Origin: Sphingosinicella sp. CPCC 101087
Lineage (GTDB): Bacteria; Pseudomonadota; Alphaproteobacteria; Sphingomonadales; Sphingomonadaceae
Direction of reading: 5' to 3'
DNA: 64,000 nt
NCBI RefSeq assembly: GCF_004151485.1
Contig: NZ_SBFF01000010.1
Coordinates: forward strand, 186,352-250,351
Shown here: positions 8,771 to 16,716 of the stretch, one piece after another
How the letters are laid out: each line of letters opens with the position of its first letter
Position numbering within the stretch: the stretch's first letter is position 1
Notes under the pieces: model-generated
Seen by the model: the letters and a program-made list of their open reading frames with translations, nothing else
Database searches by the model: none
Told to the model about the DNA's origin: nothing
Position numbers and translations under genes: made by a program

Positions 8771-9958
8771 ATGATCGTTTCGCTGCTCGGCTTGGTGATA
8801 AGCCTGTTTGCTTATCTTCTGGCATTCCCACAGTCGCACCAGCGGCGCTTCGACATCTATGGAGCAATCCTCGCCGTCCACATCGCCGGAGCCGTGGGAT
8901 ACTGGCTGCTGAGTTTCGAATCGGCGATGGACGCGTTCACTTACTATCGCGACCCGTTCGGGTACGTCAGAAAAAGCCCCTTTGCAGAGGGCACATTTTT
9001 CATCGTCCACGTGGTGCAGTTCATCCGGCGCACGCTTGGAGGATCTTTCCTGGACCATTTCCTATTCTTTCAGTGCTTTGGGATGATCGGCGTGGCGCTC
9101 CTCATCCGGAGCTTCAACGAAATTGCCGAATCGTTTCATATGGCGGTGCCGTTTCACGTCTATCTGCTGCTGTTTCTCCCGGGCCTGCACTTCTGGAGCG
9201 CCGGAATCGGCAAGGACGGGCCGATGATCATGGCGGTCTCGTTGGCCGCCTGGGCAAGTCTGCGAATCCACAAGCGGATAGTTTGGATGGTCCTCTCGCT
9301 TGGGATAATGGCGCTCATCCGTCCTCACGTTGGAGCAGTTGTGATGGTCGGCGTCGCAAGCGCTCTCCTCTTCACTAAGCAGATGAGTATGAGGGCGAAG
9401 GCTGTTCTTGCTCCGGTCGCGCTGATGGGATTGCTTTTCCTCGCCTTTCGCGCGAGCGAACGACTGGGCGTGGGATTCAGCGCCGACTCCGTCGCCGAGT
9501 TTGTCGAGCAGCAGCAAGGCTTTGGGGACGAATATGGCGGAGGGGCCGATCTGGCGAGCCAACCGTTTCCGCTGAAGATCTGGGCGCTGCTGTTCCGGCC
9601 GTTTTTCTTCGATACAGATTCTTGGATGCAGCGCATCGCTTCCATCGAAAACGCAGTCTTGCTGTATTTTTTCGCCTATCTCGCCTACAACTGGCGCACT
9701 CTGCTGACGCTCGCCAAAAATGTATTCTATGTCTGTTATTCTATCGTCTTCTGTGGATTGCTGATCGTGTTGCTCGCTATGGTGAATTACAATATTGGGC
9801 TGGGGCAAAGGCAGAAGATGATGGCGGTTCCACTTGTCATTCTCCTGTATGGGACGGTATATATCTACAAGCAGTATCGTAGACGTGAGCAGGCCTCTAT
9901 GCAGTATCAGCCGGAGTCGCTAGCGCCCGCAGCGTCCGGCGTTCCTGCTAAAAGTTAA
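8771..9958 (+). CDS. Polytopic membrane protein, probable repeat-unit polymerase (Wzy/EpsG-like)
   Basis: A 395-residue protein with about ten strongly hydrophobic segments beginning at residue 1. Position inside a glycosyltransferase operon, size and hydrophobicity fit a Wzy-type polymerase. It has no obvious Wzy_C motif. A charged loop (about residues 235-265) separates the two halves, and NYNIGLGQRQKMM before the last span resembles the region near the end of EpsG/Wzy-like proteins. A flippase is less likely because the topology is not the 12-14 span MATE-like pattern. It follows a 206-bp non-coding gap and precedes the GT4 at 9972 by 13 bp. Function inferred from context. Confidence 0.6.
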   Translation: MIVSLLGLVISLFAYLLAFPQSHQRRFDIYGAILAVHIAGAVGYWLLSFESAMDAFTYYRDPFGYVRKSPFAEGTFFIVHVVQFIRRTLGGSFLDHFLFFQCFGMIGVALLIRSFNEIAESFHMAVPFHVYLLLFLPGLHFWSAGIGKDGPMIMAVSLAAWASLRIHKRIVWMVLSLGIMALIRPHVGAVVMVGVASALLFTKQMSMRAKAVLAPVALMGLLFLAFRASERLGVGFSADSVAEFVEQQQGFGDEYGGGADLASQPFPLKIWALLFRPFFFDTDSWMQRIASIENAVLLYFFAYLAYNWRTLLTLAKNVFYVCYSIVFCGLLIVLLAMVNYNIGLGQRQKMMAVPLVILLYGTVYIYKQYRRREQASMQYQPESLAPAASGVPAKS

Positions 9959-9971
9959 GCGCTTGCGGATT

Positions 9972-11147
9972 ATGTCCACGGCCGCCTCGCCTACGCTGAG
10001 TCGCGAGACAGACGACAATGATAGCGTCGCGCCGAAGCGAGTCCTTATTCTGGGTTCCTATGCACCATCGCTGATCAACTTTCGTGGGCCGCTGCTCAGC
10101 GCGATGGTGTCGAAGGGACATTTAGTGATGGCTGGTGCGCCTGAGATGGACGAGGCGACGGCCGACCAAATCCGGGCTCTGGGAGCCGAGCCTTTCTCGC
10201 TCCGTTTGGAAAATGCCGGCCTCAGCCCGATCGGGATGCTGCGGTCGTATGGCGAGATACGACGACTGCTTCGTGCCTCCCGACCGGACCTGCTTCTTTC
10301 CTACACGATCAAACCGGTCGTGCTTGGCGCCCTGGCCGGTCGGGCTGAAGGCGTTGGCCGCATCGTCTCCCTGATCACCGGCCTCGGATTCGCCTTCACC
10401 GGTGACAGGATCGACGTGAAGAGGCGGCTGGTCCGCACGGCCGCGCGCATCCTCTATCGTCTCGCCCTTGCGCGATCGGATGTCATCCTGTTCCAAAACA
10501 AAGACGACGCGGCGCTCTTTCGGGAACAGAGGCTGCTGTCGCCGTCCGCGAATGCATTCATCGTTGACGGGTCGGGAGTGGACATCGACTATTATCGACC
10601 GGCGCCGCTGCCGGACCGTCCTTCGTTCCTCATGATCGCGCGCCTGCTCGGCGACAAGGGGGTCCGCGAATATGCAGCGGCCGCCCTCCGGCTGCGCCGG
10701 GAATATCCCGACCTGCCCATCGCTCTTGTCGGGTATACCGACCCATCGCCCGATTCCCTGACAGAGGCCGAGGTCGCCCGCATCGTCGCAGAAGGGGTAG
10801 ATTTCCGCGGAAAGCTAGAGGACGTTCGGCCAGCCATCGCCGGCTGCAGCGTCTATGTGCTGCCCAGCTACCGTGAGGGGACGCCGCGGTCGGTCCTTGA
10901 GGCGATGGCGATGGGCCGGGCGGTGATCACCACCGACGCGCCGGGATGCCGGGAGACTGTGGTAGATGGCCTGAATGGCTTTCTCGTACCGCCGCGCGAT
11001 TCCGACTCGCTCTACGCAGCTATGAAAAGGTTCGTCGAGTCTCCGGACTTGGCTGCTCGCATGGGTGGCGAGTCTCGAAGGATCGCCGAAGGACGCTATG
11101 ACGTCAGGAAGGTGACAGCCGACGTCGTGCGCTACGGCGGGTTATGA
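9972..11147 (+). CDS. Family 4 glycosyltransferase, PglA/CapM-like
   Basis: A 391-residue retaining GT4. N-terminal SLINFRGPLLSAMVSKGH and the LSYTIKPVVLGALAGR plus ITGLGFAF blocks are typical of the PglA/CapM-type transferases that add the second sugar to an undecaprenyl-PP-linked diacetamido sugar. The C-terminal half has SYREGTPRSVLEAMAMGR (the E-x7-E region). Start set at ATG 9972; a TTG at 9963 would add three residues. The phosphoglycosyl transferase and PglD-like acetyltransferase follow directly, supporting action on the lipid-linked first sugar. Exact donor unknown. Confidence 0.85.
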   Translation: MSTAASPTLSRETDDNDSVAPKRVLILGSYAPSLINFRGPLLSAMVSKGHLVMAGAPEMDEATADQIRALGAEPFSLRLENAGLSPIGMLRSYGEIRRLLRASRPDLLLSYTIKPVVLGALAGRAEGVGRIVSLITGLGFAFTGDRIDVKRRLVRTAARILYRLALARSDVILFQNKDDAALFREQRLLSPSANAFIVDGSGVDIDYYRPAPLPDRPSFLMIARLLGDKGVREYAAAALRLRREYPDLPIALVGYTDPSPDSLTEAEVARIVAEGVDFRGKLEDVRPAIAGCSVYVLPSYREGTPRSVLEAMAMGRAVITTDAPGCRETVVDGLNGFLVPPRDSDSLYAAMKRFVESPDLAARMGGESRRIAEGRYDVRKVTADVVRYGGL

Positions 11148-11181
11148 TGAGCCGTCAGGGTGCCGGAGGCCAGGGGCGATC

Positions 11182-11814
11182 ATGTGGAGATATCTGAAGC
11201 GACCGTTCGACGTCACGGTGGCGGCGGCTGCTCTGCTGCTGCTGTCGCCAGTCATAGCAGCGGTGGCCGTCCTACTATGGCTGAACACAGGGCGGCCAGT
11301 ATTCTTCATTCAGGTCAGGCCGGGCTTAAACGGCAGACCCTTTCGGCTCGTCAAATTCAGGACAATGCGTCCGCAGCCATCCGCGTCGGACGACCGGCTC
11401 AGTGATTCGGAGCGTCTGACTTCGTTCGGGAAGCTCCTGCGGTCGACGAGCCTCGACGAGTTGCCGGAGCTTTGGAATGTCCTGCGCGGAGAGATGAGTC
11501 TGGTCGGTCCGCGGCCTTTGCTGCTTCACTATCTCGAGCATTACACGCCCGATCAAATGCGGCGGCACGACGTGCGCCCCGGACTGACCGGCTGGGCGCA
11601 GGTCAACGGGCGCAACGCGATTGCCTGGGAGGCGAAGTTCGCCCTGGATTTGTGGTACGTCGATCACCTGTCCTTCCTCTTGGACATGAAGATCCTGCTA
11701 CTGACGGCGCTGCAGGTGGGGATGCGGCGCGGAATTAGCGCCGAGGGTAGCGCTACCATGCCGGAATTCGCTCCCCGCCGGCGAGGCGGCGATGCTGCGG
11801 AGATGAGCGAATGA
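11182..11814 (+). CDS. Monotopic phosphoglycosyl transferase, PglC-like (initiating sugar-phosphate transferase)
   Basis: It would transfer a sugar-1-phosphate from a UDP-sugar to undecaprenyl phosphate, priming repeat-unit assembly on the inner leaflet. The 210-residue protein is the short PglC form without the extra N-terminal spans of WbaP/WcaJ. It has one N-terminal re-entrant hydrophobic segment (about residues 12-34), then KFRTM, the catalytic DE pair in STSLDELPELWNVLRGEMS, SLVGPRPL and RPGLTGWAQVNGRN. ATG 11182 has AGGGG five bases upstream. It overlaps the acetyltransferase by 4 nt. Given the PglD/E/F homologues in the window, the substrate is plausibly UDP-di-N-acetylbacillosamine (inference). 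Confidence 0.93.
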   Translation: MWRYLKRPFDVTVAAAALLLLSPVIAAVAVLLWLNTGRPVFFIQVRPGLNGRPFRLVKFRTMRPQPSASDDRLSDSERLTSFGKLLRSTSLDELPELWNVLRGEMSLVGPRPLLLHYLEHYTPDQMRRHDVRPGLTGWAQVNGRNAIAWEAKFALDLWYVDHLSFLLDMKILLLTALQVGMRRGISAEGSATMPEFAPRRRGGDAAEMSE

Positions 11815-12434
11815 CCTTGCGGATCCTCGGGGCCGGAGGCCATAGCAAAATCGTTCTCGAGGCTTGGCGTTCGACCGGAGGGACGGTGTCGACCCTCTAC
11901 GACGATGACCCAACCCTTCGCGGACGTAGTCTGCTCGGAGTCGAGGTCGCCGGCTCTATTCGCGACGGGCTTGCCTCCCCCGGCTCCCTTCACGTCGCAG
12001 TCGGTGACAATTGCGCGCGCGCGCGGATCGTCGGCACACTCGGCGAGGATCGCTTTCCACCGATCGTGCACGCCGCCGCGGAAGTGAGCCCCAGCGCGAC
12101 TTGCGGGCGCGGCACGCTCGTCTGCGCAGGTGCGGTCGTTCAGGCGGAAGCGACCTTAGGACGGCACGTGATCGTCAATAGTCTCGCCCTCGTCGAGCAC
12201 GACGTGCTTCTCGACGACTTCGTCCACCTCGCACCGGGCTCGCGGCTCGGCGGTAGGGTTCGAGTGTGCACTGGGGCCATGATCGGCCTTGGCGCCATCG
12301 TGTTGCCCGGCTTGACCATCGGCAGCTGGGCGATGATTGGCGCCGGTGCGGTGGTGATTTCCGACGTGCCCAGTCATGCAGTGCTGGTCGGAAATCCGGC
12401 CCGAGCAATCGATCGCGGCGTGCCGAGAGGCTAA
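11811..12434 (+). CDS. PglD/NeuD-type sugar O- or N-acetyltransferase
   Basis: A 207-residue acetyl-CoA-dependent acyltransferase. The N-terminal Rossmann-like nucleotide-sugar-binding domain begins RILGAGGHSK; the C-terminal half is a left-handed beta-helix with hexapeptide repeats (ALVEHDV carries the likely catalytic His, then APGSRLGG, IGLGAIVLPG, IGAGAVV). This is the PglD/NeuD/WeeI architecture. It overlaps the phosphoglycosyl transferase by ATGA, so the two are coupled. In the bacillosamine route PglD acetylates the C4 amine made by the aminotransferase, and a matching aminotransferase lies at 18208-19779. Confidence 0.92.
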   Translation: MTLRILGAGGHSKIVLEAWRSTGGTVSTLYDDDPTLRGRSLLGVEVAGSIRDGLASPGSLHVAVGDNCARARIVGTLGEDRFPPIVHAAAEVSPSATCGRGTLVCAGAVVQAEATLGRHVIVNSLALVEHDVLLDDFVHLAPGSRLGGRVRVCTGAMIGLGAIVLPGLTIGSWAMIGAGAVVISDVPSHAVLVGNPARAIDRGVPRG

Positions 12435-12633
12435 CTCGGCTCGTCAGGACCGGGCAAAGCGCTGGATTATGCGCGGGAAATTACCTAGAGGGGCCGCAGC
12501 CTTCGGCGGAATGCGACGAGCGGGTTATCGGCTGCTTGCTATTCCAATCGGAGGATATATGGTTGACGTGGCAGGAAAATTCGCGGCTTTGACGCGCGAT
12601 GCTATCTGGAAATTGGTCAGGAATGGAAGTCGG

Positions 12634-13353
12634 ATGAGCTCGGTTGGCCGATCGAAAGCCATTACGAGGAGGGGCGCGATCGTTCTCCTTGCCTCGTCAT
12701 TTTCTCTTGCGGGCTGCAGCACCTATGAGCGGGCCGACATTCCGCCTCCAACCCCACAATTCTTCGCCCAGCCCGATCAGCTGTTCGTGACCAATCGCGA
12801 TCATCGGCTGGGGCCGAGCGATCTCGTGCAGGTATCGGTATATCGCGCGCCCGAATTCTCCGGAGAGTTCCGGGTCGATCCAGCGGGGCAGATCATGATG
12901 CCGCTGCTCGGCCTGGTGGACGTGCAGGGTATGACGACAACCGAGCTGGCTGGGGACCTCCGGCAGCGCCTTTCCGGACGATATTACGTGAATCCCGACG
13001 TCAGCGTCGCTCTCAAGGAAAGCAACAGCCAGCGCGTCGTGGTCGACGGGTCTGTAGGCAATCCGGGCGAATATGCGCTCAGCGGCCGCACGACCTTGAT
13101 GCAGGCGGTCGCTCGCGCCGGCGGGACGAACGCCAACTCAAACTTGCGTCGTGTCGTGATCTTCCGCACCATCAATGGCCAGCGTATGGTGGCGGCATTT
13201 GATCTCGCGGCCATTCGCGAGGCGCAGGCGGATGATCCGGAGATCTTCGCGCAGGACATCATCATCGTAGATGGCAATCAGACTCGGGAGTATATGCGGG
13301 ACTTCCTGCTGACGCTGCCGGTCATCGGGCTCTTCCGCCCTTTCATCTACTAG
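12634..13353 (+). CDS. Polysaccharide export outer-membrane lipoprotein, Wza-like
   Basis: Predicted outer-membrane export channel subunit. From ATG 12634 the signal MSSVGRSKAITRRGAIVLL ends in lipobox LAGC, giving a 239-residue precursor. A Poly_export domain follows (DHRLGPSDLVQVSVYRAPEF, then PLLGLVDVQG), then an SLBB domain (VVVDGSVGNPGEYALSGR). The C-terminus LLTLPVIGLFRPFIY is hydrophobic. An alternative ATG at 12559 has a stronger ribosome site (GGAGG) but gives an unusually long n-region. It lies 16 bp upstream of the Wzc-like gene, the standard partner. Confidence 0.92.
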   Translation: MSSVGRSKAITRRGAIVLLASSFSLAGCSTYERADIPPPTPQFFAQPDQLFVTNRDHRLGPSDLVQVSVYRAPEFSGEFRVDPAGQIMMPLLGLVDVQGMTTTELAGDLRQRLSGRYYVNPDVSVALKESNSQRVVVDGSVGNPGEYALSGRTTLMQAVARAGGTNANSNLRRVVIFRTINGQRMVAAFDLAAIREAQADDPEIFAQDIIIVDGNQTREYMRDFLLTLPVIGLFRPFIY

Positions 13354-13369
13354 AGCAGCAGGTCTCCTC

Positions 13370-15643
13370 ATGAACACTCCCATGCCGCACTCGCCCGGAC
13401 TGAGGCCTGCCACATCCGGACCGACCAATGCTCTTGGCTTCCCGATGGTCGGCGGCACCGTTGTCGCGGCACCGCCGAAAGCCGTGACGTTCGGGATCGC
13501 CGACATTTGGCGCATCCTCATCAAGTATCGCTGGCTCATTCTGGCGTCGTTGCTGCTAGGAATCGCGTCCGCCATTGCGGTGGTCATGATGACGACGCCT
13601 CAATACAGGGCGTCGGCGACGCTTGAGATCAGCCTCGAACAAATGAAGATGGTTGACGTCGGCGGTACCGTTTCGGCGACGCCAATGACGGATGTTCAGT
13701 CGCTCGAAACCAATTATGGCCTGCTGCGGAGCCGCGCTCTCGCCGAACGTGTCGCAAGGGATATGAACCTCGCACAGGATCCGGGATTTGCGAATCAGGA
13801 ATCGCCGCCGGGGATGCGGCTGCGGCAGGCGACCAATACGCTGGTCGACCGCTTTACAGTAACACCCGTTCCGAGCAGTCGGCTTGTGCAAGTTGCTTTC
13901 ATTCATCCCGATCCGGCGATGGCCGCGCGCGTGCCGAACGCGTTCGCCGAGAATTTCATAGAATCGACGCTTGAGCGTCGCTTCGGCGCTAGCCGATATG
14001 CGCGTGAATTCCTGCTGAGACGGATTGGCGAGGTGCGCCAACGCCTCGAGGAAGCTGAGCGACAACTCACGATGTACGCGCAGCAAGAAGGCATTGTCAC
14101 GGTCCGCGGTGCTGAAGGGGGCCAGGGACAGAATGCCTCTGACAGCCTCGAAGGCGCCCGGCTGATCGCCGCGAACACTGAACTGGCCTCGGCTGAAGCC
14201 GCCCGGGCCACGGCGGAGACCCGCTATCGCCAGGCCCTGTCGGGCGACCCGACCGCCGAAGTGCTGAACAATGGCACCGTGCAGGGGCTGAGGCAGCAGC
14301 TCAACACGCTGCGCACCGAATATCAGACTAAGTCGAACCTGATGCGCCCCGAGCATCCCGTCATGGTCGACCTCAGCACGCAGATCGAGGGGATTGAGGC
14401 CGCGATCGAGCGCGAATCCACCAATGTCATCGGCACATTGCGCAGCGCCTTTCTCGCTGCACAGGCGCGCGAGAATGAGGTGGTCGCGAAGGTTAACCAG
14501 CTGCGCGCCGAAGTTTTGGACCTTCGCGGGCGCAGCATTCAGTACAACATCCTCCAGCGCGAGGTGGACACCAGCCGCACCATGTATGCGGCGCTTCTCC
14601 AGCGCTACAATGAGGTTGGAATCGCCGGCGGCGTCGGTGAGAATCTCATTTCGGTGGTCGACGAAGCACAGCAGCCCACCACCCCAGTGGAACCGCAGCC
14701 AGTCCGCAGCACTGTGATTGGCGCCCTGATCGGACTCCTCGCCGGCTTGGCCACTGCCTTCGCCCTCGAATTCCTCACCTACACGATCAGGAGCCAAGAG
14801 GATCTCGAGATCAAGCTCGAAATCCCGCCGCTCGGGGTCATCCCGAAGAGCGATAAGGCGGGAAGCCTCAGCGAAGTGCTGGACAATCCGCGCTCGCCGA
14901 TGATGGAGGCATATGCGTCGCTGCGAAGCGCGATCCAGTTCGCGACTGCCCAAGGTGCGCCTTCGACCCTCCTCGTCACGAGCTCGGGCCCGGCCGAGGG
15001 CAAGACGACGACTTCGTTGGCGCTCGCCCGGAACTTCGCTCGGCTCGGCTACAGCACGTTGCTACTAGACGCCGACCTTCGCAATCCGTCCTTCTCGATG
15101 GACGAAGGTGTCGAGAATCGCGGCTTTTCGGGCCTTTTGACCGACGCCGTGACAATGGACGAGGTTATCAAGCCGACCAGTATTCCGGGCCTCTCATTGC
15201 TTGAGGCGGGGCAGGTGCCGCCCAATCCCGCGGACCTGCTGTCTGACCCGTCGCTCGCCGAGATCCTGCGCAAGCTCTCGGGCATGTTCGACATCGTCAT
15301 CCTTGACGGTCCGCCGGTCCTCGGCCTTGCCGACGCGCCCCTGCTCTCGGCCGTGTGCGATCGTACGCTAATCGTGTTCGAGGCGGAAAAGATCAAGTTG
15401 TCGGTGGCTCAGAATACGGTTGCTCGCCTTAGGGCCGCCGGAGCGCGTATCGTTGGCGGCGTGCTGACCAAGTTCGACGCGCGCAATGCAGGTTATGGCT
15501 ACGGTTACGGCTACGGTTATGGATACGGCCAGGGAGGCAAGGACGAAGCCTCGCGGACCCGCTTCATCCTCCCCGGCCTGATCGGCAAGCGCGCCGAGCG
15601 CGACGCGAATCCTGCTGAGGAAGCGGAGCTCGGTCGCGGGTGA
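13370..15643 (+). CDS. Fused polysaccharide co-polymerase / BY-kinase, Wzc-like
   Basis: Controls chain length and couples polymerisation to export. The 757-residue protein has a first membrane span near residues 55-75, a long periplasmic coiled-coil region (about 200-400), a second span near 440-465 with the proline-containing PVEPQPVRST leader, then a cytoplasmic tyrosine kinase: Walker A SSGPAEGKTTTS (Lys about 545), Walker A' LLDADLRNPS and Walker B VILDGPPVLG. The tail holds six Gly-Tyr pairs (residues 708-719), the expected autophosphorylation cluster. Sphingan loci often carry these two halves as separate genes; here they are one. It overlaps the next gene by 4 nt. Confidence 0.95.
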   Translation: MNTPMPHSPGLRPATSGPTNALGFPMVGGTVVAAPPKAVTFGIADIWRILIKYRWLILASLLLGIASAIAVVMMTTPQYRASATLEISLEQMKMVDVGGTVSATPMTDVQSLETNYGLLRSRALAERVARDMNLAQDPGFANQESPPGMRLRQATNTLVDRFTVTPVPSSRLVQVAFIHPDPAMAARVPNAFAENFIESTLERRFGASRYAREFLLRRIGEVRQRLEEAERQLTMYAQQEGIVTVRGAEGGQGQNASDSLEGARLIAANTELASAEAARATAETRYRQALSGDPTAEVLNNGTVQGLRQQLNTLRTEYQTKSNLMRPEHPVMVDLSTQIEGIEAAIERESTNVIGTLRSAFLAAQARENEVVAKVNQLRAEVLDLRGRSIQYNILQREVDTSRTMYAALLQRYNEVGIAGGVGENLISVVDEAQQPTTPVEPQPVRSTVIGALIGLLAGLATAFALEFLTYTIRSQEDLEIKLEIPPLGVIPKSDKAGSLSEVLDNPRSPMMEAYASLRSAIQFATAQGAPSTLLVTSSGPAEGKTTTSLALARNFARLGYSTLLLDADLRNPSFSMDEGVENRGFSGLLTDAVTMDEVIKPTSIPGLSLLEAGQVPPNPADLLSDPSLAEILRKLSGMFDIVILDGPPVLGLADAPLLSAVCDRTLIVFEAEKIKLSVAQNTVARLRAAGARIVGGVLTKFDARNAGYGYGYGYGYGYGQGGKDEASRTRFILPGLIGKRAERDANPAEEAELGRG

Positions 15644-16716
15644 GTTCGCGACGGGGGAAGCTCCTCTCCCCGCTGGCGCGGACGGGCTGGCTCGCCGTTC
15701 TTGCCATGCTAGTTTGGCTGGCGCTGCGCAATGCGGCGGTCGCCCTGTTCGCTCAGGCCCAGCCCTCCTTCGCCTTGGCCTTCCCGCCACCGTCGGGCGA
15801 CGCGTTGGCGGTCCAGGCGCTGCGCGGCCGCTCCGCGCCGGAACGACAGGAGGGGGCCGCCGCGGAAGCGTTGGCCCGCAGCCCCGTGTCATACTGGCCC
15901 ATCCTGGCCGCAGCGGAAGCGGCGCTCGCAAAGGACGACGATGCGCGCGGCACGGCGCTGCTCGTTGAGGCGGTGCGGCGCAATTCGCGCCAGGCCGATT
16001 CGCGAGGGCGGCTGTTCCAGCTCCTCCTTTCACAAGGCCGGTGGAGCGAGTCGATCGACGAGGGCCTCGCCTACACCCGGCTGCGCGCTTCGACGTCCGA
16101 AAGCGTCATGCATGGCGTGTTGATGCTGCTCGGTGACGTGCGCGGCCGCGCTATCCTGGCGCGCAAGCTGCGGACGAATGCTGAGTTGCGCGAACGCCTG
16201 GTCCGGTTGGCGGCACGACGGCCTGAGGAGCGGCAGCTTGCCACCTTGCTGGATTGGCCCGAGGGCGATCCTGACGAGCTCAGCGCCGACGGCTACATTG
16301 CCTGGGTTCAGGCGCTTCCCGACGAAGCGCTCCCTCATGTCCGCGCTGTCTATGACGGCGAATTCCGCGGGCTTCCGGGTTCGCCGCCGTTCGGCTGGAG
16401 ATTCGCGCGTGACGTTCGGGTCGATCCAAGCGAAGGGCTCATCGCGCAGGCGTCGGCTGGCGAGCAGGCCCGGCAGACGCTGGTGCTTTCGCCCGGCCCC
16501 TACCGCCTCACGGTCTTCGGTTCCGGCCGGATGGCTTGGCGCATCTCCTGCCTGTCCGGCGCCGTCCTTGTCGAGGCGCCCCTCCCTGCGGGTGATCCCG
16601 CGCCAGTCGAGCGGCCTTTCACCGTCCCAGCGGGTTGCGCCTTCCAGCAGCTCGCGCTGACTGGGACCGGCGGTGCTTCGCGGACGCTTCGTGTCGCAGT
16701 CCGGCCCGGCTTGTGA
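15640..16716 (+). CDS. Membrane-anchored TPR-like protein of the EPS operon, unknown function
   Basis: A 358-residue protein starting at GTG 15640 (GTGA overlap with the wzc stop) and overlapping the next gene by 4 nt. One N-terminal span (about residues 14-38) is followed by alpha-helical repeat-like segments (about 60-220, rich in Ala, Leu and Arg) and a C-terminal beta-rich part with SPGPYRLTVFGSGRMAWRIS and two cysteines (SCLSGA, AGCAFQ) that could form a disulfide. This suggests a periplasmic helper in assembly or export. I do not recognise a named family; tight coupling to wzc and the ligase is the main clue. Confidence 0.75.
   Translation: MSSRRGKLLSPLARTGWLAVLAMLVWLALRNAAVALFAQAQPSFALAFPPPSGDALAVQALRGRSAPERQEGAAAEALARSPVSYWPILAAAEAALAKDDDARGTALLVEAVRRNSRQADSRGRLFQLLLSQGRWSESIDEGLAYTRLRASTSESVMHGVLMLLGDVRGRAILARKLRTNAELRERLVRLAARRPEERQLATLLDWPEGDPDELSADGYIAWVQALPDEALPHVRAVYDGEFRGLPGSPPFGWRFARDVRVDPSEGLIAQASAGEQARQTLVLSPGPYRLTVFGSGRMAWRISCLSGAVLVEAPLPAGDPAPVERPFTVPAGCAFQQLALTGTGGASRTLRVAVRPGL

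Noticed and set aside
13556-14953. 465-codon minus-strand frame
   Set aside because: Antisense to the Wzc-like gene; composition-driven open frame in high-GC DNA.
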